From Spirochaetales bacterium (GTDB lineage: Bacteria > Spirochaetota > Spirochaetia > UBA9216), in the NCBI GenBank assembly GCA_016342585.1, contig JAEINK010000009.1:1-64000 (forward strand): a DNA stretch of 64,000 bases, written 5' to 3'. The notes beneath the pieces were generated by a model. It worked only from the letters and a program-made list of their open reading frames with translations, was not told the DNA's origin and did not search any database. The position numbers and the translations under genes are program-made. Below are positions 17,987 to 26,547 of the stretch, piece after piece. Position 1 is the first letter of the stretch. Every line of letters begins with the position of its first letter.

Positions 17987-18053
17987 ACCTTATTACTAAT
18001 GAATATAATTAATTTTACTTATTTTGATTTTTAGAATAGATTAGCACTATCGT
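17979..18053. promoter_or_regulatory. argP-argO divergent control region with ATTAGCAC direct repeat
   Basis: ATTAGCAC occurs twice in the same orientation, at 17979-17986 over the argP start and at 18040-18047. The second copy sits between TTGATT (18024-18029) and TATCGT (18048-18053), a candidate argO promoter with an 18-base spacer. Binding by the ArgP-type protein is an inference from position. Confidence 0.35.
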
Positions 18054-18068
18054 ATTTAAGGAGCGTTT

Positions 18069-18680
18069 ATGATACCAATTTTTTTAAAGGGGCTTACCTT
18101 GGGTGGTAGTTTGATTATCGCCATCGGGGCTCAAAATGCTTTTGTTCTATCTCAGGGGGTTCGGAAAAAATATAACCTGATCATCCCCTTTATATGCAGT
18201 ATCAGTGACGCCGTATTGATATCGATTGGCGTTATGGGGGTCGGGAGTATTATCGCATCAAACCCGCTACTTGCGAACTCCACGGCAATCGGCGGGGCCT
18301 TGTTTCTGTTCTGGTATGGACTGAAGAGTCTCCTCTCATTTTTTAAATCCAACACAATCGATGAGGGTGAAAAAGGGCCGCAAAGCCTTAAAATGGCTGT
18401 CATCACCACATTGGGAATTACACTGTTAAATCCTCATGTCTATATCGATACGATACTATTATTGGGTGGGATTAGCGGCCAGTTCGACGGAGCAGGTAAG
18501 TATGTTTTTGGAGCGGGTGCAATAACCGCTTCCTTTCTATGGTTTTTCACTTTAAGTCTGGGAGGTAGGTTTCTTTCACCACTTTTTAAAGAACCATTGG
18601 CTTGGAAGATTCTCGATCTATTGATAACAGCGGTTATGTGGTCCATTGCTTTTTCTCTGGTTAAGCCGTTTTTCATCTAA
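18069..18680 (+). CDS. argO: LysE/ArgO-family amino-acid exporter
   Basis: 203 residues, normal for the family, with about six membrane helices. The N-terminal helix carries the signature G-A-Q-N-A-F-V-L-S-Q-G, and a later helix carries L-L-N-P-H-V-Y-I-D-T, both diagnostic of LysE/ArgO. The protein exports arginine or lysine (or toxic analogues) from the cytoplasm. The AAGGAG site upstream gives a firm start. The divergent ArgP-type regulator supports basic amino-acid export rather than RhtB-type export of other amino acids. Lysine versus arginine cannot be told from sequence alone. Confidence 0.9.
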   Translation: MIPIFLKGLTLGGSLIIAIGAQNAFVLSQGVRKKYNLIIPFICSISDAVLISIGVMGVGSIIASNPLLANSTAIGGALFLFWYGLKSLLSFFKSNTIDEGEKGPQSLKMAVITTLGITLLNPHVYIDTILLLGGISGQFDGAGKYVFGAGAITASFLWFFTLSLGGRFLSPLFKEPLAWKILDLLITAVMWSIAFSLVKPFFI

Positions 18681-18738
18681 AAAGCAAATTCTGCAGGAAT
18701 AGATTCCATCACAAAAACCTCACGAATCTTAGAAAAGG

Positions 18739-18747
18739 TGTTATAAT
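18739..18747 (+). promoter_or_regulatory. Extended -10 promoter of the membrane diguanylate cyclase
   Basis: TG-T-TATAAT: a perfect -10 box with an extended TGN element and no good -35, placed about 27 bases before the ATG at 18775. Confidence 0.5.
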
Positions 18748-18774
18748 TCGAAATTGACTCGGGTGGGGGAAGAT

Positions 18775-20307
18775 ATGCGCAATACAAAGAGTGTCATCAT
18801 GGCAATTCTGATCATTATCTTTTTAATATTTATCAGTAAAATATTGTTCATGCCCCGGGGAGAGGTTTTAGAAAATTGGAATCTCTCTCAAAACCCGGAG
18901 GATCAAACCAACAATCAGGTAAAATTTCCTTTCATGTATTATCCTGAAGAGTCGGGGATCTGGTATTTTTCTACAACTTTTACCTCGGAAAGCCGGATGG
19001 TAAATACCCTGCATATCCCCCGTATAAACGGATATGCCTTCAGCGTGATGCTAAACGAAGAAACAATCTTCCAACAGGGAGATTTTAATTACCCCACGGC
19101 CAACCTGTGGAATTACTCCTTCCTGATAAATCTTCCCGAGGAGATAACCAGGGATACCAATAGATTAGTGATAAAGGTCTACGCGCTGCACGATCTTGGA
19201 TTTCTTTTTCCCCCGTCAATTGGATCAAAGACGATTTTCTTGTTGATCAACGAACTTCAGAACCTCTACTCTAATATCTTAACTTTTATCATGATCGGAG
19301 CGAATCTGCTGACCGGGGTCCTCCTTATCATGATGTCCTTCAAGAGTTCTGCAAACAGGAGGTCATATATCTATTTTGGTATTGCCAGTCTGTTTTTCAC
19401 CGTATACAGTTTTGAATATACATACAGACTGTATACAGGGAATCTTGAATTTTTTATCTGGCTGAGGAAGTTCATGCTCGCGTCCTATATACTCTCGGTC
19501 TATTATATTTTCAAAGGACTTCTATTATATCTATATGAAAAAAAGATACCCAAAATCTTTTTTTACTTTCTCATTATCGGCTTGATCCCCCTTTTTACTG
19601 CCGGCGACTTTATCAACCTGAACAGCAGACTTAAGATATACAACCTGCTCATAATTGTGATCTCATCGACTATGATTACCCTTTTTTACAGATATCACAG
19701 GAACAAGCTGATTTTTCCGGTCTCCTTTTTTGCTGCAGCGGTTCTTCATGCAATCATTGTATTTACCTTTAATTTATACGAGATAACTTTTTTCATGATC
19801 GGGATATCGGTCCTGATGATAGGAATAATGTACAACCTGATTACCGAGTTCAAGGCCATTAAAAATAGAAATATTACCCTGAACCAAAAGCTCATTACAG
19901 ATCCTATGACCGGGGCTAAAAACCGGAAGTTCCTTGAGGTTCTTAATCTCCAGGAGGGAGACTATATACTGTTCTTTGATTTTGACTATTTCAAGAAGTT
20001 TAACGACACGTTCGGGCACCAGAAGGGAGATGCCCTCCTGATTGATTTTGTAAAAAAGGCAAAAGAAGTTATAAGGAAAGATGATTCTGTTATTCGCTAT
20101 GGTGGAGATGAGTTTTTTATCAGCTTTAAGTCCTCTACAGAAACTGCCTGTATAAAGACAGCCCTTATATTAAAGGAATATATACAATCTAATCATGAAC
20201 TGGTAGATCTTTCCTATGGGATTAGTGCCTATCAGGGTTCCATTCAGGATACAGTGAAGTCAGCCGATGTGAATATGTATTCCATGAAAAAGGGAAAAGG
20301 CCGATAA
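18775..20307 (+). CDS. Membrane diguanylate cyclase with periplasmic domain and seven-helix-like sensor
   Basis: 510 residues from the ATG at 18775, which follows GGGGGAAG; an in-frame TTG at 18754 lacks a ribosome binding site. TM1 lies at about 7-25, then a ~140-residue extracytoplasmic domain, then about seven hydrophobic helices, a layout like 7TMR-DISM sensors. The C-terminal GGDEF domain has the canonical active site G-G-D-E-F at 443-447 and an R-K-D-D inhibitory site five residues before it. It should synthesise cyclic di-GMP in response to an envelope or periplasmic signal. The extracytoplasmic part looks like a beta-sandwich, possibly carbohydrate binding, but this is uncertain. It is a single-gene unit. 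Confidence 0.9.
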   Translation: MRNTKSVIMAILIIIFLIFISKILFMPRGEVLENWNLSQNPEDQTNNQVKFPFMYYPEESGIWYFSTTFTSESRMVNTLHIPRINGYAFSVMLNEETIFQQGDFNYPTANLWNYSFLINLPEEITRDTNRLVIKVYALHDLGFLFPPSIGSKTIFLLINELQNLYSNILTFIMIGANLLTGVLLIMMSFKSSANRRSYIYFGIASLFFTVYSFEYTYRLYTGNLEFFIWLRKFMLASYILSVYYIFKGLLLYLYEKKIPKIFFYFLIIGLIPLFTAGDFINLNSRLKIYNLLIIVISSTMITLFYRYHRNKLIFPVSFFAAAVLHAIIVFTFNLYEITFFMIGISVLMIGIMYNLITEFKAIKNRNITLNQKLITDPMTGAKNRKFLEVLNLQEGDYILFFDFDYFKKFNDTFGHQKGDALLIDFVKKAKEVIRKDDSVIRYGGDEFFISFKSSTETACIKTALILKEYIQSNHELVDLSYGISAYQGSIQDTVKSADVNMYSMKKGKGR

Positions 20308-20331
20308 TCGACCTGTTATTATAGTTACCGG

Positions 20332-20580
20332 CTATTCCTCGCAGACGATTCCCATTCGATCCAATCCATTATTCAAGTAGCGGCAAGTGTAGGCAAGGAT
20401 TTGATCACCATATTCATTGCCACAGGTCCCCTTCATGACACCATAGGAGATCATCCCGGCGATCCAGCTCCCAACCTCTTTGGGATCTGTTTTAGAAAAA
20501 TCCAGACTTTCTATATAATCGATTGTATTTCTTTGCAATTTGTCTAAATCCGGGTGAACTTTTGAATTAATTTTTTCCAT
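20332..20580 (-). CDS. Small protein of unknown function
   Basis: 82 residues, helical, charged, with three cysteines in the second half (G-T-C-G-N, Y-T-C-R-Y and a Cys near the end). There is no signal peptide or membrane segment. AGAGGG precedes the ATG at a normal distance, which supports real translation. It stands between a convergent cyclase gene and sixA and shares direction with sixA, about 200 bases downstream. I do not recognise the family. The cysteines could bind a metal, but the spacing matches no motif I know. Confidence 0.55.
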   Translation of the reverse strand: MEKINSKVHPDLDKLQRNTIDYIESLDFSKTDPKEVGSWIAGMISYGVMKGTCGNEYGDQILAYTCRYLNNGLDRMGIVCEE

Positions 20581-20787
20581 TTTTAAAACCCTCTTTATTA
20601 TAAATAATAACCAGAAAAATAAAAAAAATCAAATATAATTAAACACCACCATATATAACCAATACATAGGCTTTTTCACTAGTATATTTCCAATATAATG
20701 AATATATGGAATTCAGGGACTTAATCCTATCAAGCTTTGCCAGTAGGGAAAGTATAATTTGGGGGTTGTCTGTTAAAAGAAGCTCAG

Positions 20788-21249
20788 TTAAATACCAGCC
20801 TCCGGTGTAAGCATCCAGCATACCGTCCATTGAGCATCCGTCTTCTCAAGGCAGGCCACTGCGGAGTTTGTAAAGTTTATTACGGGGAGCTCCTGGCTAC
20901 CGGTAATCAGCTGAGATGAAAGTCGTGAGAGATAGGGAAGATGTCCCACAATCATAATATTGTTGTGATTGTTTTCTAAAAGTGTCACAACAGGTTCTAC
21001 AGGTTCCGTTGGCCCCAGATGTGAATGTTCCATTATTCTACGCTCGCAATCCAGCTCTTCCCCAATAATCTCGGCAGTCTCACGTGCCCGTTTCCTGCCG
21101 CTTTGCCAGATGACATGGATTTCCGGTTTTACCCTGTGCAGACATTGAGCGACTCTTCTGGTTTCATCCTCCCCCTCTTCGGTGATGCCTCTTTCGGCCC
21201 CTTCATCCGCCTTCATTGCCTTTGCATGCTGGACTAAATATAGATACAT
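20788..21249 (-). CDS. sixA: SixA-like phosphohistidine phosphatase
   Basis: 153 residues from the ATG at 21249, which has GGAGG 6 bases upstream; a longer frame to 21270 lacks this. It belongs to the histidine-phosphatase superfamily. The catalytic His lies in L-V-Q-H-A-K-A at the start of strand 1, and the second His in I-V-G-H-L-P-Y. SixA proteins remove phosphate from histidine in phosphotransfer or PTS proteins. The usual R-H-G is Q-H-A here; a Q-H form is known in many bacterial SixA relatives, so activity is still plausible. It is cytoplasmic. No phosphotransfer gene is adjacent. Confidence 0.85.
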   Translation of the reverse strand: MYLYLVQHAKAMKADEGAERGITEEGEDETRRVAQCLHRVKPEIHVIWQSGRKRARETAEIIGEELDCERRIMEHSHLGPTEPVEPVVTLLENNHNNIMIVGHLPYLSRLSSQLITGSQELPVINFTNSAVACLEKTDAQWTVCWMLTPEAGI

Positions 21250-21490
21250 ATTTATCCTCCATACCCTCAATTCTAATCCTTTTATTATTTACTTCAAGTC
21301 TATGGCCTGACATTTATGTAGGATACATCAAAACAATCCTACTTTTTAGTAGTGATTTCCGGCAGGTTCTTTTTATGAATAAATATCAAGAATTTTAAAA
21401 ACCATAAATATATCTACAAAACTCTGATAAACATAAAATTAAACCTCTCAAATTGAGGTAATACGAAACATAGGATATTAAAAATATTTT

Positions 21491-21506
21491 TGGCACGCTT
21501 TTTGCT
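21491..21506 (+). promoter_or_regulatory. Sigma-54 (RpoN) promoter of the liv operon
   Basis: TGGCACG-CTTT-TTGCT matches the -24/-12 consensus TGGCACR-N4-TTGCW at every specified base. It ends about 33 bases before the livK start, with a TAAGGAG ribosome binding site between. Sigma-54 promoters need an AAA+ enhancer-binding protein; none is encoded in the window. A small inverted repeat (CTCAA-A-TTGAG, 21447-21457) lies upstream and could be part of a binding site. Confidence 0.8.
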
Positions 21507-21538
21507 TTAAAGCAGGCAACAAATTAAGGAGCATTTAA

Positions 21539-22717
21539 ATGAACAAAAGGATTGTACTAGCTGTGTTGATAGCAGCACTCACACTGTCACCCGCACTGAT
21601 TTTTGCCGGAGGACAGAGCGAAGGAAATGTAATTAAGATCGGATTTGACATCCCCCTGACAGGAGATAGACCAAAAGTTGGAGAGGGAACAAAGTTTGCC
21701 GCCGAGATGATCAAAGAAGAGATTAATGGTGCGGGAGGATTGGATGTCCAGGGTGAAAAATACATGCTGGATTTTATCTATGTGGATAATGAACTTAAAG
21801 CAGAATCTGCCGTTCAGGCCGCATTTAAACTGATCGAACAGGATAAGGTTCTTGCCATTGTCGGCCCGGATGGATCTACTCAGGCAATACCTGCAGGACA
21901 GGTTGCCAATGATAACAGGACGCCCCTTATAAGCCCATGGTCAACAAACCCGAACACAACCCTCAATAGACCATATGTTTTCCGGGCATGTTTTCTTGAC
22001 CCTTTCCAGGCCCCTGTAGCAGCAAAGTTTGCCCAGGAACAGTTTGGTGCTAAAACAGTTTCTGTTATGTATAACCTGGAAGATGACTACTCCAAAACCC
22101 TGGCAGAACTCTTTAAAGCGGCCTGGGAAGATAAAAACGGAGCAGGCTCTGTATTAAACTTTGAGAGTTACGGAAACAAGGATCAGGATTTCTCTGTTCA
22201 GCTTACCTCTATCATTGCATCAGAACCTGATTTCTTATATCTGCCATGTTTCTATAACAAAGTAGCCATGATCGTTCCCCAGGCCAAAGACCTTGGATGG
22301 GACAAACCAGTGATGGGTTCCGACTCATGGGGTTCTGCCGACCTTGTGAAACTCTCCCAGGGAGCAGTTAAGGGTTACTATTTCACAACACATTATGCTG
22401 CCGCCGGTGCCGTGGGTGAAACAAAGGCTTTTATTGATGCCTATGAAGAGGCTTACGGGTATACTCCCGACGATGTTGGTGCCCTCTCCTTTGACGCTGT
22501 TAATATTGTTCTCAAAGCCATTCAGACGGCTGGTATCACCGGAGATTTACGAGCCGACCGTGAAGCTATAAAAGATGCGATAGCATCCCTAGCATCCTAT
22601 CCTGGAATTACAGGAACCATGACATTCACTCCCGATGGAGACCCTATCAAGGATGCGGTTGTTGTTCAGGTAAATGACGCCGGCGAGTTTGAGTTTGTTG
22701 CCACCCTCCAGCCATAA
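21539..22717 (+). CDS. livK: Branched-chain amino-acid ABC transporter substrate-binding protein
   Basis: 392 residues with a signal peptide ending P-A-L-I-F-A-G-G-Q-S-E, a spirochaete-style export signal without an obvious lipobox cysteine. The mature part is a type I periplasmic-binding protein of the Leu/Ile/Val family: I-K-I-G-F-D-I-P-L-T-G-D, then I-V-G-P-D-G-S-T-Q-A and P-L-I-S-P-W-S-T-N-P, which line the amino-acid pocket. It delivers ligand to the LivHM channel. It is first in livKHMGF and directly behind the sigma-54 promoter. A hairpin after the gene probably keeps its mRNA in excess over the permease genes. The ligand could also be another amino acid, a short-chain amide or urea. 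Confidence 0.93.
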   Translation: MNKRIVLAVLIAALTLSPALIFAGGQSEGNVIKIGFDIPLTGDRPKVGEGTKFAAEMIKEEINGAGGLDVQGEKYMLDFIYVDNELKAESAVQAAFKLIEQDKVLAIVGPDGSTQAIPAGQVANDNRTPLISPWSTNPNTTLNRPYVFRACFLDPFQAPVAAKFAQEQFGAKTVSVMYNLEDDYSKTLAELFKAAWEDKNGAGSVLNFESYGNKDQDFSVQLTSIIASEPDFLYLPCFYNKVAMIVPQAKDLGWDKPVMGSDSWGSADLVKLSQGAVKGYYFTTHYAAAGAVGETKAFIDAYEEAYGYTPDDVGALSFDAVNIVLKAIQTAGITGDLRADREAIKDAIASLASYPGITGTMTFTPDGDPIKDAVVVQVNDAGEFEFVATLQP

Positions 22718-22758
22718 TTTAGATTCTTCCTATAGATTCTAATTTTTACCTGAAATAT

Positions 22759-22790
22759 CAGGAGCTCGGGAGTTCATCCCGGGGCTCCTG
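22759..22790 (+). terminator. Intercistronic hairpin between livK and livH
   Basis: Stem CAGGAGC / GCTCCTG extended by CGGGA / TCCCG with a 5-base loop, followed by TTTC. It is a strong stem with a weak U-tract, typical of a partial terminator or stabiliser after a binding-protein gene. Confidence 0.6.
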
Positions 22791-22845
22791 TTTCAAAGTT
22801 TTCTGATTTAAACAATTTCAATCAGCCCGAAAGGAGACTTTTGTT

Positions 22846-23760
22846 TTGTTAACTACGATTCTACAGAACCTGTTTAATGCCTTACAGTGGGGAAGTTTTT
22901 ACTCCATGATTGCATTAGGTTACTGCCTGGTATACGGTGTTCTGCGATTAATCAACTTCGCCCATGGCGATATTTTTATGATGGCATGTTATTTCGCGTT
23001 TTTTATTGCCACATTTTTTATTGGAACCTTTACCGGTATGCCCGGCCCGGTAATTTTTGTACTGACTCTCTTCTTTACCATGATTGCCACATCAGGTCTG
23101 GGAGTTTTTATCGAGCGAGTCGCCTACAGACCCCTGCGGAAAAAGGGAGCACACAGACTCTATGTCGTCATTACAGCTTTAATGCTGGGTTTTGTTCTTG
23201 AAAATGGAAACCTTGCCGTTCTGGGTGCAAGCTCAAGACGTTTTCCCGATATGTTTGGAAAGGTGATTATCAATATAGGTGGTGTCAGCCTGACCAACTT
23301 CAAGATTATTGTTATCCTTTCTTCAGTAGTTGTCTTTGTGATACTCCACTTCATCGTTAATAATACGAAAATTGGAATGGCTATGAGAGCGATTTCCTAT
23401 GACAAATTCGCCATCCCCCTTATGGGGATTCCTGTAAACAAGGTAATTACCTTTACCTTCGTCCTTGGTTCATCCCTTGCTGCCGTTGCGGGGATTCTAT
23501 TCGGCATGAGCTATCCGGTTCTCGATCCCTACATGGGGATGATAATAGGCTGGAAAGCTTTTATCGCCGCTGTAGTCGGAGGAATTGGTGATATAAAGGG
23601 AGCCTTCCTTGGGGGATTCATTCTGGGCTTTATAGAAATCGTCGTTGTGGCTTTCTTTCCATCCAGCTATAAGGATCTGATAGCCTTTGTCATCCTTCTT
23701 GTCATCCTGACTGTTAAGCCCACCGGATTTTTTGGTGTGGCGAATAGCACCAAAATTTAG
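22846..23760 (+). CDS. livH: Branched-chain amino-acid ABC transporter permease LivH
   Basis: 304 residues with about eight hydrophobic helices. The N-terminal G-S-F-Y-S-M-I-A-L-G-Y and V-L-R-L-I-N-F-A-H-G-D motifs and the late A-A-V-V-G-G-I-G-D-I-K-G-A-F-L-G-G loop, which contacts the ATPase, are diagnostic of LivH. It forms the inner-membrane channel with LivM. The start is a TTG codon 8 bases after AAGGAGA; no ATG is suitably placed. Spacing to livM is 9 bases, so the permease genes are co-translated. Confidence 0.95.
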   Translation: MLTTILQNLFNALQWGSFYSMIALGYCLVYGVLRLINFAHGDIFMMACYFAFFIATFFIGTFTGMPGPVIFVLTLFFTMIATSGLGVFIERVAYRPLRKKGAHRLYVVITALMLGFVLENGNLAVLGASSRRFPDMFGKVIINIGGVSLTNFKIIVILSSVVVFVILHFIVNNTKIGMAMRAISYDKFAIPLMGIPVNKVITFTFVLGSSLAAVAGILFGMSYPVLDPYMGMIIGWKAFIAAVVGGIGDIKGAFLGGFILGFIEIVVVAFFPSSYKDLIAFVILLVILTVKPTGFFGVANSTKI

Positions 23761-23769
23761 GAGGATATT

Positions 23770-24819
23770 ATGGATGCAGTTATAAAAACTCAGACTAAAA
23801 AATTTATCAATCTATGGCCTGCCATGATAGCAGGATTAGGATTGATAATCGTTGCACTCGGAGCAAGCGGTGCCATTAACCAGTATATTCAGACAGTAAT
23901 TATGTTCATTGGCATAAATATAATCCTTTCATCGAGCCTGAACCTTGTAAATGGATATATGGGAGAGTTCTCCTGCGGTCATGGCGGATTCATGCTTGTA
24001 GGAGGCTATGTCTCCTCTATTCTTTCAATTTTGCTGTTCACCGATTCTCCCTGGCTGGGACATCCCCTACTCCCCCCTTCAACAGCTGTCTTTCTCTTTC
24101 CAGTTGTAATCATCCTGGGAGGATTGGTCTCCGCTGTAGCAGGACTTCTGGTAGCCATCCCCTCGTTCAAGACACGAGATGATTACCTGGCAATTATTAC
24201 AATAGCGGCGAACTTCATCTTTGTGGCCCTGGTTAATAATTTCGAATTTGTAGGAGGATCCCGAGGGTTCATGGGAATGAAAGGAACAATTTTTGCCATG
24301 GAAGACCTGGCCCAAATGCCCTATATGCTCATTTGGACGATCACCTTTGCTACCCTGGCTGTCTTTTTTATTCGAAGGCTTATGAAATCAACCCTGGGAA
24401 AAGGAATCTCCGCCATCCGTTACGATGAAATATCGGCTGAAATCATGAGTGTAAACACAAATAACATGAAGGTTGTGGCCTTCATGTTCTCCTCAGGCCT
24501 TGCCGGTGTGGCCGGAGGCCTTTTCGCTCATGTTCTGGGCTTCATCAACCCCGCCTCCTTTTCCATAATGAAATCTACCGAGTGTCTGGTCATGGTTTAC
24601 CTCGGGGGAATGGGGTCATTGAGCGACTCAGTCCTGTCGGCCATCATCTTTACCTTCATGCTTGAAGCCATGCGTCCTCTTCAGATCCTGAAGTGGGTAC
24701 TCATCCCGCTGATGCTGATTCTTCTCATGCAGTTTCGCCCTGAAGGTTTACTTGGAAACAGAGAATTAACCGATGTCTTTCCTAAATTGAAACGTTTTTT
24801 TACAAGGAGGGAGGGATGA
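23770..24819 (+). CDS. livM: Branched-chain amino-acid ABC transporter permease LivM
   Basis: 349 residues with many membrane helices. Family motifs include L-N-L-V-N-G-Y-M-G-E-F-S-C-G-H-G-G-F, F-E-F-V-G-G-S-R-G, and the coupling loop V-Y-L-G-G-M-G-S-L. It pairs with LivH in the membrane. AGGAGG precedes the ATG, and the stop overlaps the livG start by 4 bases. Confidence 0.95.
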   Translation: MDAVIKTQTKKFINLWPAMIAGLGLIIVALGASGAINQYIQTVIMFIGINIILSSSLNLVNGYMGEFSCGHGGFMLVGGYVSSILSILLFTDSPWLGHPLLPPSTAVFLFPVVIILGGLVSAVAGLLVAIPSFKTRDDYLAIITIAANFIFVALVNNFEFVGGSRGFMGMKGTIFAMEDLAQMPYMLIWTITFATLAVFFIRRLMKSTLGKGISAIRYDEISAEIMSVNTNNMKVVAFMFSSGLAGVAGGLFAHVLGFINPASFSIMKSTECLVMVYLGGMGSLSDSVLSAIIFTFMLEAMRPLQILKWVLIPLMLILLMQFRPEGLLGNRELTDVFPKLKRFFTRREG

Positions 24820-25583
24820 GCTTGTTAAAGATAGATTCGCTTACCCACAGATTCGGAGGCCTTACAGCGGTATCCGATCTGAATTATGAACTTGAAGATG
24901 GAAAGATCTATGGACTTATTGGTCCCAACGGAGCAGGAAAAACAACCGTATTCAACCTTGTGAGTGGATTTTATACCCCCACGGAAGGAGATATCAACTT
25001 TTCCGGAGAGATTATTAATGGTCTTCCTCCCCATAAAGTCGCAAGCAGGCAGATTGGTCGGACATTCCAGAATATTAGACTTTGGAGTGAAATGACGGTG
25101 CTGGATAACATAAAAATTAGTCAGCATTACCAATTAGGCTATAATGTTGCTGATGCCTTTTTTAAAACCAAAAAATATAAGGCAAGAGAGAAGGATATTA
25201 CCAGAAAAGCTTTTGAGCTTCTGGAGGTTTTTAATCTCACAGATCTTGCCTTTGAAACACCTGCGAACCTCTCTTATGGTGTTCAACGAAGAGTAGAGAT
25301 CGCCAGGGCCTTGTCTCTTGGCCCAAAACTGCTCATGCTCGATGAACCAGCGGCAGGATTATCTACTGCGGATGTCATCGAATTAATCGATTATATCAGA
25401 TGGGTCCATAACACCTTTAAAATCACCATCTGGATGATAGAACATCAGATGCAGGTAATCATGTCACTCTGTGATCACATAAAGGTAATTGACTTTGGTA
25501 CGGAGATAGCCGACGGCGTCCCCAGTGAAATACAGAACAACCCTCAGGTTATTAAAGCCTATCTCGGAGATGGTGAAATATGA
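24816..25583 (+). CDS. livG: Branched-chain amino-acid ABC transporter ATP-binding protein LivG
   Basis: 255 residues. Walker A is G-P-N-G-A-G-K-T-T, Walker B is L-L-M-L-D-E-P, and the switch His is in M-I-E-H-Q-M. The signature reads L-S-Y-G-V-Q-R-R-V-E-I-A, the Tyr form usual for LivG. The C-terminal E-I-Q-N-N-P-Q-V-I-K-A-Y-L-G is a LivG hallmark. It overlaps both neighbours by 4 bases. Confidence 0.95.
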   Translation: MSLLKIDSLTHRFGGLTAVSDLNYELEDGKIYGLIGPNGAGKTTVFNLVSGFYTPTEGDINFSGEIINGLPPHKVASRQIGRTFQNIRLWSEMTVLDNIKISQHYQLGYNVADAFFKTKKYKAREKDITRKAFELLEVFNLTDLAFETPANLSYGVQRRVEIARALSLGPKLLMLDEPAAGLSTADVIELIDYIRWVHNTFKITIWMIEHQMQVIMSLCDHIKVIDFGTEIADGVPSEIQNNPQVIKAYLGDGEI

Positions 25584-26308
25584 TGTTAGAAGTGAAGGAT
25601 CTGAAGGTCCGATATGGAAATATAGAGGCTCTCCACGGGCTGAATTTTCACGTGGATAGGGGAGAAATCGTTACCCTGATAGGAGCCAATGGGGCAGGGA
25701 AAACCTCCACCCTCTTAAGTCTCTCCCGACTACCCCAGCCGGAGGCACCTACTGTTTTTGGAGGTGACATTCTCATTGATGGAGAATCTATCCTGAAGAC
25801 CGAACCCCATCAGCTGGTCGAAGACCAGAAAATGGCACTAGTTCCCGAGGGGCGTCACATTTTCGGGAACCTGAGTGTAAGAGAAAATCTGGATCTGGCA
25901 ACCTATGCCGTGGCCAAGGATGTGGATTTCGTCAATACAACCATGGCATTAGTTTACGACCTCTTCCCCAGACTCTATGAGAGGCGTAAACAACGATCTG
26001 AATCATTAAGCGGGGGGGAACAGCAGATGTTGGCGGTAGGCAGGGCTCTCATGACGGGATGTAAATTCATTATGCTTGATGAACCGTCCATGGGGTTGGC
26101 TCCTGTTTTAATGTATGAAATGTTCAGAGCCTTGAAGGAGCTTAACAAAAAAGAGATAACAATCCTGGTTGTTGAGCAGAATGCCAAAGTTGCCCTGGAC
26201 TTTGCCGATAGAGGTTATGTCCTTAATACTGGAGAAATAATAGCCGAAGGTTCATCAGAAGAACTACGGGCAAACAAGGATGTGCAAAAAGCCTATCTTG
26301 GGGGTTAA
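25580..26308 (+). CDS. livF: Branched-chain amino-acid ABC transporter ATP-binding protein LivF
   Basis: 242 residues. Walker A is G-A-N-G-A-G-K-T-S, the signature is L-S-G-G-E-Q-Q-M-L-A-V-G-R-A-L, Walker B is I-M-L-D-E-P-S-M-G-L-A-P, and the C-terminus ends V-Q-K-A-Y-L-G-G. These mark LivF rather than LivG. It is the last gene of the operon and is followed by a terminator. The start overlaps livG by 4 bases. Confidence 0.95.
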   Translation: MMLEVKDLKVRYGNIEALHGLNFHVDRGEIVTLIGANGAGKTSTLLSLSRLPQPEAPTVFGGDILIDGESILKTEPHQLVEDQKMALVPEGRHIFGNLSVRENLDLATYAVAKDVDFVNTTMALVYDLFPRLYERRKQRSESLSGGEQQMLAVGRALMTGCKFIMLDEPSMGLAPVLMYEMFRALKELNKKEITILVVEQNAKVALDFADRGYVLNTGEIIAEGSSEELRANKDVQKAYLGG

Positions 26309-26359
26309 TTACAGCAGTAGTGTTGTAATATCAATAGTATACCATTTCAAAAAAACCTT

Positions 26360-26393
26360 TACCCGGGTGGTGAGAAGCTTCACTGTCCGGGTA
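26360..26393 (+). terminator. Terminator of the liv operon
   Basis: Outer stem TACCCGG / CCGGGTA, inner stem GGTGA / TCACT-like, followed by TCTCTTT. It lies about 50 bases after livF. Confidence 0.7.
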
Positions 26394-26486
26394 TCTCTTT
26401 AACACCATTCCGGCATATACTTCTATAGAAACGCTCCTCGCAAGCCCAGGCATTACAGTAATTTTAAAATGCAATCCCAGGGGAGA

Positions 26487-26515
26487 TTGATTTTAACCAT
26501 TATTTTTTATATATC
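26487..26515 (+). promoter_or_regulatory. Candidate promoter of the kinase-phosphorylase pair
   Basis: TTGATT (-35), a 17-base spacer, then TATATC (-10). It is moderate in quality and placed about 30 bases before the kinase start. Confidence 0.35.
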
Positions 26516-26547
26516 TATTACATAGTATTAATCAGAGGATGCATAAA

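Noticed and set aside
20639-20830. 63-residue minus-strand frame overlapping the sixA 3' end
   Set aside because: Starts inside sixA without a clear ribosome binding site and resembles no family. The rest of the ~200-base gap shows nothing else convincing.
22741-22845. tRNA-like GTTCATCCC segment in the livK-livH gap
   Set aside because: It is the loop and arm of the intercistronic hairpin; no acceptor or anticodon stem fits.
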